This document shows, piece by piece, positions 28,095 to 36,397 of a DNA stretch of 64,000 nt. Where the stretch lies: contig NZ_ALJC01000062.1 in NCBI RefSeq assembly GCF_000282975.1, forward strand, positions 62,001-126,000. Reading direction: 5' to 3'. Positions within the stretch are counted from its first letter, which is position 1; every line of letters starts with the position of its first letter. The DNA is from Pseudomonas psychrophila HA-4. Lineage in GTDB: Bacteria > Pseudomonadota > Gammaproteobacteria > Pseudomonadales > Pseudomonadaceae. Both the position numbers and the translations under genes were made by a program. Below the pieces are notes generated by a model, which was not told where the DNA came from, searched no databases, and saw only the letters and a program-made list of their open reading frames with translations.

Positions 28095-29071
28095 GTGCGC
28101 TCTACCCTGACGCCACGCTGTTTAAGAAAGTCCACCACTTGAGTCAATTTCAACTCGCTGCCCGGCTCACGCAATGCAACGCGTAAGCGGCCTACGGGTT
28201 TGCCGCCGATAGACTCGAAACCACTGGCCAGCAGATTCACGTTTATGCCGTGCTGTTGGGCCAAATCATTAAGCACCGGTGTGGCCAGTAAGGAGTCAAA
28301 GAAGCTCAATTCCAGCACTTGTTCTGCACTGCCCAATGTCGAGCGGTAACCCGGCAATAACGAGCGCCCGAGGGCCGAGTCTGGATTGGCCAGCAGTTGG
28401 GCAATCGGTCCTGCTTCGACCAGTCGCCCATGGGCCAGCGAGGCCGCGTGATCGCAAATCGACTTGACCACGTCCAGCTCATGGGTGATCAGCACGATGG
28501 TCAGCCCCAACTGGCGATTAATATCGCGCAGTAATTCCAAAATCGAGGCCGTGGTTTGTGGGTCAAGAGCGCTGGTGGCTTCATCTGACAAGAGGTAGGC
28601 AGGCCGCGCCGCCAAAGCACGGGCGATGCCCACCCGTTGTTTCTGCCCGCCGGACAACTGCGACGGGAACGCCTGCGCCTTGTCACTCAGGCCCACCAGA
28701 TCCAGCAGCTCCAAAACTCGCGTACGGCGCTGTTCTTTGCTGACCTTGGCGATTTCCAGCGGCACGGCGATGTTGTCAAACACATTTCGCGAGTGCAGCA
28801 GATTGAAGCCCTGAAAGATCATGCCGATGCGCTGGCGTTGCTGGCGCAGTTCGCGCTCAGACAACGCGGTCAAGTCGGCGCCATCCAGCAAGATACGCCC
28901 AGAACTGGGCCGTTCGAGCAGATTGAGACAGCGCAGCAAGGTCGACTTGCCCGCCCCGCTGCGCCCGAGAATCCCGTAGATCGCGCCATCCGGAATGCTC
29001 AGCGAGACCTGGTCCAGCACAGGTGCCTGCCCCGGCGCATAGGTTTTGCTCAACTGCTCGACGGTAATCAT
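28091..29071 (-). CDS. MetN-type ABC transporter ATP-binding protein
   Basis: 326 residues. Walker [10 protein letters not shown] at about 37-45, signature LSGGQKQR, Walker [14 protein letters not shown]-loop LITHELDVV. The last 80 residues match a NIL (ACT-like) domain, which in MetN binds methionine and inhibits transport. Overlaps both neighbours by four bases. Confidence 0.9.
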   Translation of the reverse strand: MITVEQLSKTYAPGQAPVLDQVSLSIPDGAIYGILGRSGAGKSTLLRCLNLLERPSSGRILLDGADLTALSERELRQQRQRIGMIFQGFNLLHSRNVFDNIAVPLEIAKVSKEQRRTRVLELLDLVGLSDKAQAFPSQLSGGQKQRVGIARALAARPAYLLSDEATSALDPQTTASILELLRDINRQLGLTIVLITHELDVVKSICDHAASLAHGRLVEAGPIAQLLANPDSALGRSLLPGYRSTLGSAEQVLELSFFDSLLATPVLNDLAQQHGINVNLLASGFESIGGKPVGRLRVALREPGSELKLTQVVDFLKQRGVRVERT

Positions 29072-29883
29072 TGCGTGGTGTCCACCTGAGTCACGGGCAA
29101 CACCGAGCCGGTGTAAGTCTCAGTGATGAACTTGGCCACCTCAGGTGACGTCAAGTCTTTGGCCAGTTGCTTGATGCGCGGGTCATCCAGCAGCTTGGGA
29201 TTGGTCACCAGGATATTGGCGTACGGGTTGTGCTCGACTTTCTCAAGCCCCAGCGCGTCCTTGGCCGGTACCAATCCAGCTTCCAGTGCGTAGTTGCCGT
29301 TGATCACAGCCAGGTCAAGGTCGTCTAGCGCCCGTGGAATCTGCGCTGACTCCACCTCGAGGATCTTCAGCTGTTTAGGGTTCTCGGCTATGTCCTTGGG
29401 CGTTGCCTGATCGGCTGCCGGGTCGTTGAAGCCGGGTTTGAGCTTGATCAGGCCGTTGTCTTGCAGCAGGTACAAGGCGCGGCTCAGGTTGGTCACGTTG
29501 TTCGGGACAGCCACCGTTCCCTTGACCGGCACGTCGGCGAAGCTTTTATACCGATGGGAATAGATGCCCAACGGCTCGATGTGCACCGTCGCGGCCACGG
29601 CAAAGGTTTTGCCTAAGGCCTTTTCCTGAGACTTCAGGTACGGCAAATGCTGGGTGTAGTTGGCATCAACATCGCCATGCGCCAACAGCTCATTGGCGTT
29701 GATCCCGCTGGTGAGTTCGATCACCTTGAGCTTCAGTTGCGGGTCGATCTTTTGCACGTATTCCAGAATCTGCGCATGCGGCACCGCGTCGGCTGCCACT
29801 CGCAACGGTTCCAACGCTAATGCAGCGTAAGACGTGAAGACGCCGCCCAGCACTGCGAGGGTCAATCCTGTTTTTTTGAACAT
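29068..29883 (-). CDS. MetQ/NlpA family periplasmic substrate-binding protein
   Basis: 271 residues from the ATG at 29883 (AAGGAC before it). The signal peptide ([20 protein letters not shown] then ALA) has no lipobox cysteine, unlike E. coli MetQ, so the protein should be a soluble periplasmic receptor. The core shows the family pattern [23 protein letters not shown] and [16 protein letters not shown]. Because the operon begins with an oxygenase, the ligand may be an oxidisable sulfur compound rather than methionine. Confidence 0.88.
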   Translation of the reverse strand: MFKKTGLTLAVLGGVFTSYAALALEPLRVAADAVPHAQILEYVQKIDPQLKLKVIELTSGINANELLAHGDVDANYTQHLPYLKSQEKALGKTFAVAATVHIEPLGIYSHRYKSFADVPVKGTVAVPNNVTNLSRALYLLQDNGLIKLKPGFNDPAADQATPKDIAENPKQLKILEVESAQIPRALDDLDLAVINGNYALEAGLVPAKDALGLEKVEHNPYANILVTNPKLLDDPRIKQLAKDLTSPEVAKFITETYTGSVLPVTQVDTTQ

Positions 29884-29911
29884 GGTCAAAGTCCTTGATC
29901 GAGTGGGTGTT

Positions 29912-30949
29912 TCAGGCGCTGAGAGCGTTGGGGATCAGTGCATCGGCGTAGTAACGCTCGGCAACATCAGGGTGCGAGCGCAGGCGGCCCTTGAGGTAGT
30001 TCCAGCCCACATCGCGAAACAACGGGTTATCCGGGTCGCTGGCCGGACCACGCGCTTCACGCAACAGGGCTGACGGCAACGGGTACAGCGGCACCACGGC
30101 ATCCAGTCGTGCCCCCAAAAAGAAGGCAATCGACAACCGCTCGCTGTCCTTAGGCGGTGACACCACGCGGTGAACGGTGGCGCGCAAGTAGCCATTGGTG
30201 GCCAGTTCCAACAATTCGCCGATATTCACCACCAGTGTGTTGGCGCGTGGCAATGCATCAATCCAGCGGCCCTCTTCCACCTCGACCTGCAAACCTGCTT
30301 GCTGGTCCTGCAACAGAAAGCTCAGAAAACCTGAGTCTTTGTGTGCGCCCACGCCTTGGTTGCTAGCGTCTGCTGCCTGACCCGGATAGCGAATTAGCTT
30401 GATGTGTTCATTGGGTTTGTCGCCATACAACTGATCGAATGCGTTGTGCGGCAGCGACAATGCCTCTGCGAAGGCACGCAGCAAACGCAAGGACATTGCG
30501 GTCATCGCTTGCTGCCATTCCAGCAGCAGCGGCTTGAGCGCCGGTAAGGCCTCCGGCCATTGGTTGGGGCCTTGCAAACGTGCCCAAAAGGGGCTGTTTT
30601 CATCCGTGGGCAGCACATCTCGTTCAGCGCCCAGATCAAACTGTTCGCGCAGGTCAGGCTTGCCCCGGGTGATCTCGGAGGCCGCGCGGTTATAGCCGCG
30701 AAAGTGTGGCGAGTTGATCATCCCGACCGCGGCTTTTTCCGCGTCAGGCAAAGCAAAGAATTGGCGGGCGTTATCCTGCACGTGGTCCAACAGGGTGTGG
30801 TCGATACCGTGGCCGGCGAGGTAAAAAAAGCCCACGTCCCGGGCCGCGTGGCGCAGCGTTTCCAGAAAACTCTGACGCTGAGCGGGCGTGCCTTCAAGCA
30901 ACGACAGGTCGAGAATCGGCAAGGCGGTGATGTCCCTTGTATGCGGCAT
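29912..30949 (-). CDS. Isopenicillin N synthase-family Fe(II)/2-oxoglutarate oxygenase
   Basis: 345 residues. N-terminal IPNS-family region (LPILDLSLLEG, VGFFYLAGHGID), then iron ligands H-K-D in VGAHKDSGFLSF, distal His in ATVHRVVSPP, and the RLSIAFF motif whose Arg-x-Ser holds 2-oxoglutarate. Family members oxidise or desaturate small molecules and in plants make ethylene or modify hormones; bacterial ones are mostly uncharacterised. First gene of the MetNIQ-type operon, 28 bases before the binding protein. It probably acts on the imported compound. GGGAG lies seven bases before the ATG. Confidence 0.86.
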   Translation of the reverse strand: MPHTRDITALPILDLSLLEGTPAQRQSFLETLRHAARDVGFFYLAGHGIDHTLLDHVQDNARQFFALPDAEKAAVGMINSPHFRGYNRAASEITRGKPDLREQFDLGAERDVLPTDENSPFWARLQGPNQWPEALPALKPLLLEWQQAMTAMSLRLLRAFAEALSLPHNAFDQLYGDKPNEHIKLIRYPGQAADASNQGVGAHKDSGFLSFLLQDQQAGLQVEVEEGRWIDALPRANTLVVNIGELLELATNGYLRATVHRVVSPPKDSERLSIAFFLGARLDAVVPLYPLPSALLREARGPASDPDNPLFRDVGWNYLKGRLRSHPDVAERYYADALIPNALSA

Positions 30950-31266
30950 GGTTCACTCCCACGTGAATCAATGAAGATCGCGGGCGACTCATCTGCCCTG
31001 CGTTTCATTAAAGCTAAACGATCTTAAAAAGCTCCATCCAATACCTTTTTAGAATTAGCTTAAGTCAAAACAACTGACTCATCCCTGCAGTAGGAGCGAG
31101 CTTGCCCGCGATCTTTTGATCGTTTAAAGCGCGCGCCTAAACGGTCCGACTAAACGGCTTTCTAAGTCCAAAATCGAATTAACAAATGAAAATTGAGTAT
31201 TTATAGAAATAAGAGTGACGGATTAAGGTGAAGTCATTGAGTTGCCACTGCACAAGAGACCTGCCC
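30950..31266. other. Intergenic region between divergent oxygenase and regulator genes
   Basis: 317 bases holding the two divergent promoters. One half of a REP-type unit (TAGGAGCGAGCTTGCCCGCG and ATCTTTTGATCG) lies at 31091-31122; the rest is AT-rich. No gene seen. Confidence 0.6.
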
Positions 31267-31428
31267 ATGTCCGTATCTGCCAATGTCATTGATTTCACCC
31301 TGTACCGAAAACGCCGTCAGGCACGTGCGGCGGCTGAGCTGATGTGGACCACGTACGCAGCCCGCGCCGGAATCGCCGTGTTCTTTGCGCCTTCGGTGAG
31401 CAGCCCCAGCGATACTCGCCAGGCGTGA
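31267..31428 (+). CDS. Small conserved-type hypothetical protein, 53 residues
   Basis: Begins MSVSANVIDFTLYRKRRQA and continues RAAAELMWTTYAARAGIAVF, a short basic helix followed by a hydrophobic end. It ends five bases before the XRE-cupin regulator start, so the two are likely one transcript. An in-frame start at 31228 would add 13 residues without a better ribosome site. No known family recognised; it could be a leader or a partner of the regulator. Confidence 0.5.
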   Translation: MSVSANVIDFTLYRKRRQARAAAELMWTTYAARAGIAVFFAPSVSSPSDTRQA

Positions 31429-31433
31429 GCCCT

Positions 31434-32072
31434 ATGAACTACCTGCACACGGTTCCTTATCTGCCTGAAATTCCAACCCCAACTAAAGACTGCAATACCG
31501 GCGACGATGACGCGATTGGCCAATGCGTCGCCCACAACCTGCAACGCCTGCGCAGTAAGCGTTATCTATCACTTGATGCGCTGGCCCGGGCGTGCGGCGT
31601 GAGCCGGGCAATGCTGGCGCAGATTGAATCCGGGCGCAGCGTGCCGTCGATCAAAGTGCTGTGCAAAATCGCCAAGGGGCTGAAAGTGTCGGTGGCCGCG
31701 TTTCTAGAAAACCGGGCCTTTGAAGGAGTCGAACTGCTACCAGCGCAGCAAAGCAAACGACTGGTCAGTGCCAGTGGCGCGTTTATCAGCCGGGCATTGT
31801 TCCCTTACGACATGGCGCGCCAGTCAGAGTTTTACGAAATACGCCTAAGGGCCTTGGGCGAAGAAGTGTCTGAGGGGCATGGGCCGGGTATCCAGGAAAA
31901 CCTGGTAGTGGCCCAAGGGGTGATGGAAGTCAGCGTTAACGAGGAGCGCTATTTACTGTCGACGGGTGACTCGATTCTGTTTTACGCCGACCAGCCCCAC
32001 CGCTATCGAAACCCGGCGGACAGCGAGGCCGTGGCGTTTTTGGTCATAACCTATCCGGAGCGACTGGATTAA
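31434..32072 (+). CDS. XRE family transcriptional regulator with cupin domain
   Basis: 212 residues. HTH_XRE at about 28-85 (VAHNLQRLRSKRYLSLDALARACGVSRAMLAQIESGRSVPSI), then a cupin barrel at about 105-212 (GPGIQENLVVAQGVMEV, GDSILFYADQPHRYRNP). This architecture senses small ligands and often controls amino-acid or sulfur metabolism genes. It diverges from the oxygenase/MetNIQ operon, the most obvious target. A strong terminator follows its stop. Confidence 0.88.
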   Translation: MNYLHTVPYLPEIPTPTKDCNTGDDDAIGQCVAHNLQRLRSKRYLSLDALARACGVSRAMLAQIESGRSVPSIKVLCKIAKGLKVSVAAFLENRAFEGVELLPAQQSKRLVSASGAFISRALFPYDMARQSEFYEIRLRALGEEVSEGHGPGIQENLVVAQGVMEVSVNEERYLLSTGDSILFYADQPHRYRNPADSEAVAFLVITYPERLD

Positions 32073-32074
32073 AT

Positions 32075-32112
32075 GCAAAAAGCCCGGACGGGTAAACGTC
32101 CGGGCTTTTTGC
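32075..32112 (+). terminator. Rho-independent terminator
   Basis: Stem AAAAAGCCCGGACG / CGTCCGGGCTTTTT with a six-base loop. It lies directly after the XRE-cupin stop and works in both directions, so it also faces the end of the Met-rich gene. Confidence 0.88.
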
Positions 32113-32224
32113 GTTCAAACGGTAGACCGCTGTTGTTGCAAAAGATTGGGCGCCGCGCGAATCCAAAAAACGGTTTGCTGGGCACCCCTTCACAGCCTAT
32201 GGCAGCGACTACGGTTTATTTATT

Positions 32225-32737
32225 TCAGCAGGTGCAGCACATCATTGGCATGCCGTTGCAGCTCATCATCATGGGCATGGCGCAGTCGTTCATCATTTTC
32301 ATCATAAGCATGCAGCAGTTGTTCATCATGTCCATGCTCATGCCTGGCATCGGCATCATCATGCAGGTCATGCAATCAGCTTCCATTTTGCATTGCATAA
32401 CGCACTTCATCATCGGCATAGGCATGCCCATTGGCATCATCATCGGCATGTTCATGCTGGACATGCTGTTCATCATCGCCATGCCGTCTTCAGACATGCA
32501 CATCATCGACATGTTGGCGCACTGCATCATCATCGGCATGCCGCAGTTCATCATCATCGCCATCATTTCGGCGTTATTTTTGAACAGGGCCATGTCCATG
32601 CCAGCAGCAGGTTTCAGGGTGCACATCATGCCCTTGTCGGTCATGGCGCAGGTCATGGTTGCCATCATCATCGGCATGCCCATCATCGGCATCATTGGCA
32701 TGGCGTTGTTCATGGGCATTTGCATGGCGTTCATCAT
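32225..32737 (-). CDS. Extremely methionine- and cysteine-rich protein of unknown function
   Basis: 170 residues of which, by direct count, about 70 are Met and 16 are Cys. Runs such as GMPMMM recur at about 20, 66, 97 and 103. Less biased stretches are AMTDKGMMCTLKPAAGMDMA (31-50) and LFKNNAEMMA. The end is MPMMCCTC. There is no ordinary signal peptide or membrane helix. GGAG lies eight bases before the first ATG and a terminator lies 112 bases past the stop, so the minus strand is the coding one. Met/Cys density of this kind can bind Cu(I) or other soft metals, or resist oxidants; a sulfur store is a further idea given the sulfur genes on both sides. No function known. Confidence 0.72.
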   Translation of the reverse strand: MMNAMQMPMNNAMPMMPMMGMPMMMATMTCAMTDKGMMCTLKPAAGMDMALFKNNAEMMAMMMNCGMPMMMQCANMSMMCMSEDGMAMMNSMSSMNMPMMMPMGMPMPMMKCVMQCKMEADCMTCMMMPMPGMSMDMMNNCCMLMMKMMNDCAMPMMMSCNGMPMMCCTC

Positions 32738-32947
32738 GTTCGAAACTCCGTAATCGACCGTAATGTAGAAATTCTGCGTTCGATTCTAGAGCCATCCAGC
32801 GCCTGTACAAGGCGCCGGCCGAGCAGCAGAAATGGACGCTGCACCATGGTTTTACCTAAGCACTGCATCCTTTAAATCTGCTATTGCAGGTAAATACCTC
32901 TCAAAAAACCATAAATCATCTGCTGTTACAGCCAAATCGACGCTATG

Positions 32948-32968
32948 GATATTCAATCGAGGAATATC
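32948..32968. promoter_or_regulatory. Inverted repeat upstream of the Met-rich gene
   Basis: Seven-base arms GATATTC and GAATATC with a seven-base spacer, about 210 bases before the Met-rich start. A possible regulator site; its role is a guess. Confidence 0.35.
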
Positions 32969-32988
32969 TAAAGACCTGAAAGAAATTA

Positions 32989-33001
32989 ACGGTCTAACCG
33001 T
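32989..33001 (-). terminator. Possible weak terminator after the TctA-like gene
   Basis: Stem ACGGT/ACCGT with a three-base loop, followed on the minus strand by a T-rich stretch, 24 bases past the permease stop. Confidence 0.4.
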
Positions 33002-33024
33002 CAGCCCATCAGGCGAGCAATCGT

Positions 33025-34413
33025 TCAGGCGCCCAACAGCGCGACCAGTGCGGGCACGGTCAATACAGCGGTGTAGTACCCCATGAATTGCACCCCAATG
33101 TTAAAACCCAAAAACCGTGAGAGAAAACCGCCCAACAGCCCGACAGTGACAATGACCAACAACCCCAGCAAGCCACCTTCCCAGATACCGATGACCAAGA
33201 TCAGCCCGACAAACGTCGCGATCACGGCTTCGTGGCTGATTTTTCGCGACACGTAAGACGCCGCCCGGTACGCGTAATTCATGGTAAAGGGGTACGCGAT
33301 CAAGATGGCAACCACCACCGCCAACATGCCGTAGCCGAAGAACTCCCACGTGTTGAGCAACGTGTGCAAGTTATGCACCTCGCCCGATGCGGCATCGACG
33401 CTAAAGCGCGGCGGCGCATTGAACAATGGCGCAGCCGGCCCCGCAGCCACCGGGCTCAGTGGCAAGCCAAAGGCAATCAGCGGGATCAGCGCTTCAGCAA
33501 TGTAAGTGGACTCGGTCACGCCATTACGCGCGGTAATCACGGTAGTCAGGCGGTGGTAGACATGCTTGACCCGCGAGCCAACCAGTTCGCCCATGATCAC
33601 GGTCATGGCCACCGGGCTGAATACAAAGGTGGCGCTAGATATGACCGCGGTGATGGCGGTCCACAGGCTTTGCTTGCGGTCCAATACCTTGAGCGGATTG
33701 GGGAAGAAGCCACCGCCATTTTTCACGTCGGGCGACAACGAAAAAGTCCGGACTTCGCTGCGGCGCATTTTTTCGCGTTCAGCCGGGGCTAGCATGGCAA
33801 ACAATGCCGCAATCAACGGCCCGATAGCGATGCCAAGGAAGTAACTGACACTCAGCTTGACCCCGTATTGCCCAGTCAGGGTTTGCAGGCCCAGGATGAT
33901 CAACACAAAGGGGATCAATGCCAGCACGGCAGCCAATCGACCCTTAGAGAACCAGGCAATGGCAATTGCCGCCGCCAAGAAGATCCAGGGCGCCGTGCGT
34001 TTAATGCTGTCGCCGAACGGGGCCAGCATCACGGCAAACAATACCGCCATGGGCACCGCAATCAGCGCGGCAATCACTGCCCCGGAGATCATTTTGCGCA
34101 AGGCAATGTGGGGCACCCCCAAGTTGCGCAAAAAGTTGGCCTCGCGCATCAGCGGCGTGGCCATCGTGTCACCGGGAATACCCAGCAAGGCGGTGGGTAC
34201 GGCGTGGGTCATGTGTTTGGCCACGGCGCCCGCCAGGAAAAACGTCAGCACGCCTGGCGCAGGCACGCCCAGCAAGACCACCAGCAAGGTTAGGGGGGCC
34301 AGGGTGGTCGTTTCATCACTGCCGGAAATCAGGCCAATGGCCGCAAAGATCACCGCCCCCAAAATACCCATGCCCAGTGCAATCAGCACCTGATCAAACA
34401 AGGAAGCGATCAT
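33025..34413 (-). CDS. TctA-like tripartite tricarboxylate transporter large permease
   Basis: 462 residues, about 11-12 hydrophobic helices. The family hallmarks are visible as ALLGIPGDTMATPLM near 74-88 and its inverted-repeat counterpart in the second half (GLPLSPVAAGPAAPLF). It overlaps the small membrane gene by four bases (ATGA) and follows HMG-CoA reductase in the same direction. It is therefore the likely mevalonate (or related hydroxy-acid) importer. No periplasmic TctC receptor gene is nearby. Confidence 0.82.
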   Translation of the reverse strand: MIASLFDQVLIALGMGILGAVIFAAIGLISGSDETTTLAPLTLLVVLLGVPAPGVLTFFLAGAVAKHMTHAVPTALLGIPGDTMATPLMREANFLRNLGVPHIALRKMISGAVIAALIAVPMAVLFAVMLAPFGDSIKRTAPWIFLAAAIAIAWFSKGRLAAVLALIPFVLIILGLQTLTGQYGVKLSVSYFLGIAIGPLIAALFAMLAPAEREKMRRSEVRTFSLSPDVKNGGGFFPNPLKVLDRKQSLWTAITAVISSATFVFSPVAMTVIMGELVGSRVKHVYHRLTTVITARNGVTESTYIAEALIPLIAFGLPLSPVAAGPAAPLFNAPPRFSVDAASGEVHNLHTLLNTWEFFGYGMLAVVVAILIAYPFTMNYAYRAASYVSRKISHEAVIATFVGLILVIGIWEGGLLGLLVIVTVGLLGGFLSRFLGFNIGVQFMGYYTAVLTVPALVALLGA

Positions 34414-34889
34414 GAACGGCCTCCATTGACTACAAGGTCGGTAGACGACTCGGCACGAATGGCTGATGCGGGGTCTTTATTGGCACTTTCTAGGCCCCGT
34501 TCGTACTCAATGAACAGGTCGTAAAGGTCCATGTCCTGCAGTTCTTTGAGGGTTTCTGGGGGCAAGTCAGCGAGGCGCCCGAGGTCGCCGAATTCATTTT
34601 GCAAATCACTTAGCACCCGGCTACGCCACGCCGGGTCGGCCTCATGCTCGACCACATGCCGCTTGGGTTTGAACAACATTGCGCTGAGGGTGCCTCCCGC
34701 CAGACAGCCGACAATACCGACCAGCATGGCGTAGGCCCGCGCCATCTGCGCTGAGGCCACCCACTCGAGCAAAAAATGCTGCGCGGTAAAAAAGGCGCTA
34801 AGGCTGACGATGGCACCTATCACGATGGCGTACAGCAGATGCCGCGCATCCACCGTGTCACCCCAGACGTCGTAGAGTTCAGGTTTCAA
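34410..34889 (-). CDS. Small membrane protein, probable TctB-like transporter subunit
   Basis: 159 residues starting with TTG (GGGAGAA eight bases before). Two hydrophobic helices (YAIVIGAIVSLSAFFTA, about 20-36; AYAMLVGIVGCLAGGTLSAML, about 52-72) are followed by an acidic, soluble C-terminal half (DLQNEFGDLGRLADLPPE). TctB proteins have four helices, so this is shorter and similarity is not clear; the assignment rests on its place between HMG-CoA reductase and the TctA-like gene, with ATGA coupling to the latter. Confidence 0.65.
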   Translation of the reverse strand: MKPELYDVWGDTVDARHLLYAIVIGAIVSLSAFFTAQHFLLEWVASAQMARAYAMLVGIVGCLAGGTLSAMLFKPKRHVVEHEADPAWRSRVLSDLQNEFGDLGRLADLPPETLKELQDMDLYDLFIEYERGLESANKDPASAIRAESSTDLVVNGGRS

Positions 34890-34979
34890 AAAAATTCTCC
34901 CACTGCTTTTATTGTTATGAACGTGAAGAGAGACAGCTTTCTCAGTGAGCGTACGTTTGCTCGCTCCGACAGGGCCTTG

Positions 34980-36266
34980 CTACAGGCCACGCTTTTGTTT
35001 GAGCAACGCCGCCGCGTGATCGGCGCGCACGTCGCAGGCTTCAACCATCTGTTTGACCAGCCAATTGAGTTCTTCACCCCGAGCACCCGCCGACAACGCG
35101 ATATTGCGCGCATGCAAAGCCATGTGCCCGCGTTGGATACCTTCAGTAGACAGCGCCCGCAGCGCGCCGAGGTTTTGCGCCAGCCCGACCGCCACGGCAA
35201 TTTCGGCCAGTTCCTGAGCCGTGTTGACCCCCAGAATGCGCAGCGACAGTTGTGCCAATGGATGGGTCTTGGTGGCGCCGCCGACCAGCCCGACCGGCAT
35301 CGGCATTTCTAGCGTACCCACCAAATTGCCCTTGCCGTCCTTCTCCCAGGTGGTCAGCGAACCGTAATGGCCATTGCGGCACGCATAGGCATGGGCACCC
35401 GCCTCGACAGCGCGCCAGTCGTTGCCGGTGGCGACGATCAGCGGGTCGATGCCATTCATGATCCCTTTGTTGTGGGTGGCGGCGCGGTACGGGTCGACCA
35501 CGGCAAAGTTGTAGGCATCGAGAATCCCCTCAATCACCGCCTCGCCCTGGAACGTGGGGGTGGCCAGCAACTCGGGCGCAATGCGGATCTGCGCGCGCGC
35601 CAGGCGCAGGTCAGCGAGGTTAGAGAGGATTCGCAGGCGGACCTTACCGCCGGTGATTTCTTCCATCAGCGGCGCAACTGCTTCAGCCATGGTGTTCACC
35701 GTGTTGGCGCCCATGGCGTCCCGCACGTCGACGATCAGGTGCGCCACCAGCATTGGCCCGCGTGGGCTTTGGGCAAACGTGTGGACTTCAATGTCCCGGC
35801 AACCCCCGCCCAGCGAATTAAGCAGTTGGTCCTTGCGATTCGCCACTTCGATGATTTCTTCTTTGCGACGCAGCAAGCTAAGACGGGCGTTGAAGGGGTC
35901 TTCGACGTCTACGATCTGCACTTGGGCGCGCATCAACGGTAATGAACTGGACGTCTGGAAGCCACCGGCCTCACGGGCCAGCTTGGCCATAAAAGACGCG
36001 GCCGCGACCACCGAGGGCTCTTCGACAACCATCGGCACGATCACATCACGGCCATTGATCTGGAAGTTACTGGCCACCGCATACGGCAATTCGAACGTGC
36101 CAATTACGTTCTCGATCATGCCGTCGGCAATTTCCAGCGCCAGCGCGCCCGGATCAGCCAGCAAGCTAATGTCGTCGGCAGACAGTTGGAGAAGGTCCTG
36201 TAAATGCCCCAGACGCTCGGCAGGCGCCATGCTGCGAAACATCGGAAGGCGCGAATCAATACTCAT
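34980..36266 (-). CDS. mvaA: Degradative (class II) hydroxymethylglutaryl-CoA reductase
   Basis: 428 residues, the length of the Pseudomonas mevalonii enzyme, with very similar sequence. It oxidises mevalonate to HMG-CoA with NAD+ and CoA, the first step of mevalonate use as carbon source. Catalytic residues are in place: Glu83 ([12 protein letters not shown]), Lys in [10 protein letters not shown], Asp in [12 protein letters not shown], and the C-terminal His in [29 protein letters not shown] and [11 protein letters not shown] are family signatures. AGGA precedes the ATG. An HMG-CoA lyase gene, expected next in the pathway, is not in the window. Confidence 0.95.
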   Translation of the reverse strand: MSIDSRLPMFRSMAPAERLGHLQDLLQLSADDISLLADPGALALEIADGMIENVIGTFELPYAVASNFQINGRDVIVPMVVEEPSVVAAASFMAKLAREAGGFQTSSSLPLMRAQVQIVDVEDPFNARLSLLRRKEEIIEVANRKDQLLNSLGGGCRDIEVHTFAQSPRGPMLVAHLIVDVRDAMGANTVNTMAEAVAPLMEEITGGKVRLRILSNLADLRLARAQIRIAPELLATPTFQGEAVIEGILDAYNFAVVDPYRAATHNKGIMNGIDPLIVATGNDWRAVEAGAHAYACRNGHYGSLTTWEKDGKGNLVGTLEMPMPVGLVGGATKTHPLAQLSLRILGVNTAQELAEIAVAVGLAQNLGALRALSTEGIQRGHMALHARNIALSAGARGEELNWLVKQMVEACDVRADHAAALLKQKRGL

Positions 36267-36333
36267 GGCTCAATCCTGTGGTCATTATTGTTATCTGTGG
36301 CGCCACCCTAAATCGCTCTGTGCCCGCACAAAA

Positions 36334-36368
36334 GGTACAGTTCGCACAAACAGTACCCAATCTGTACC
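36334..36368. promoter_or_regulatory. GTAC-type repeats in the mvaA / MocR-like intergenic region
   Basis: GGTACAG at 36334-36340 and CTGTACC at 36362-36368 are perfect inverted copies. A third related copy, CAGTACCC, lies between them at 36351. They lie between the divergent starts at 36266 and 36398, the expected binding place of the MocR-type regulator. Confidence 0.6.
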
Positions 36369-36397
36369 CTCATTCAATTTCTTCAGGATGGCAGACC

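Noticed and set aside
32073-32753. 226-residue Ile/Met-rich plus-strand frame
   Set aside because: It is the complement of the ATG-rich minus-strand gene, begins inside a terminator and has no ribosome site.
32393-32875. His-rich plus-strand frame of 160 residues resembling a metal-binding protein
   Set aside because: The His runs are CAT codons opposite Met ATG codons of the minus-strand gene; no start signal.
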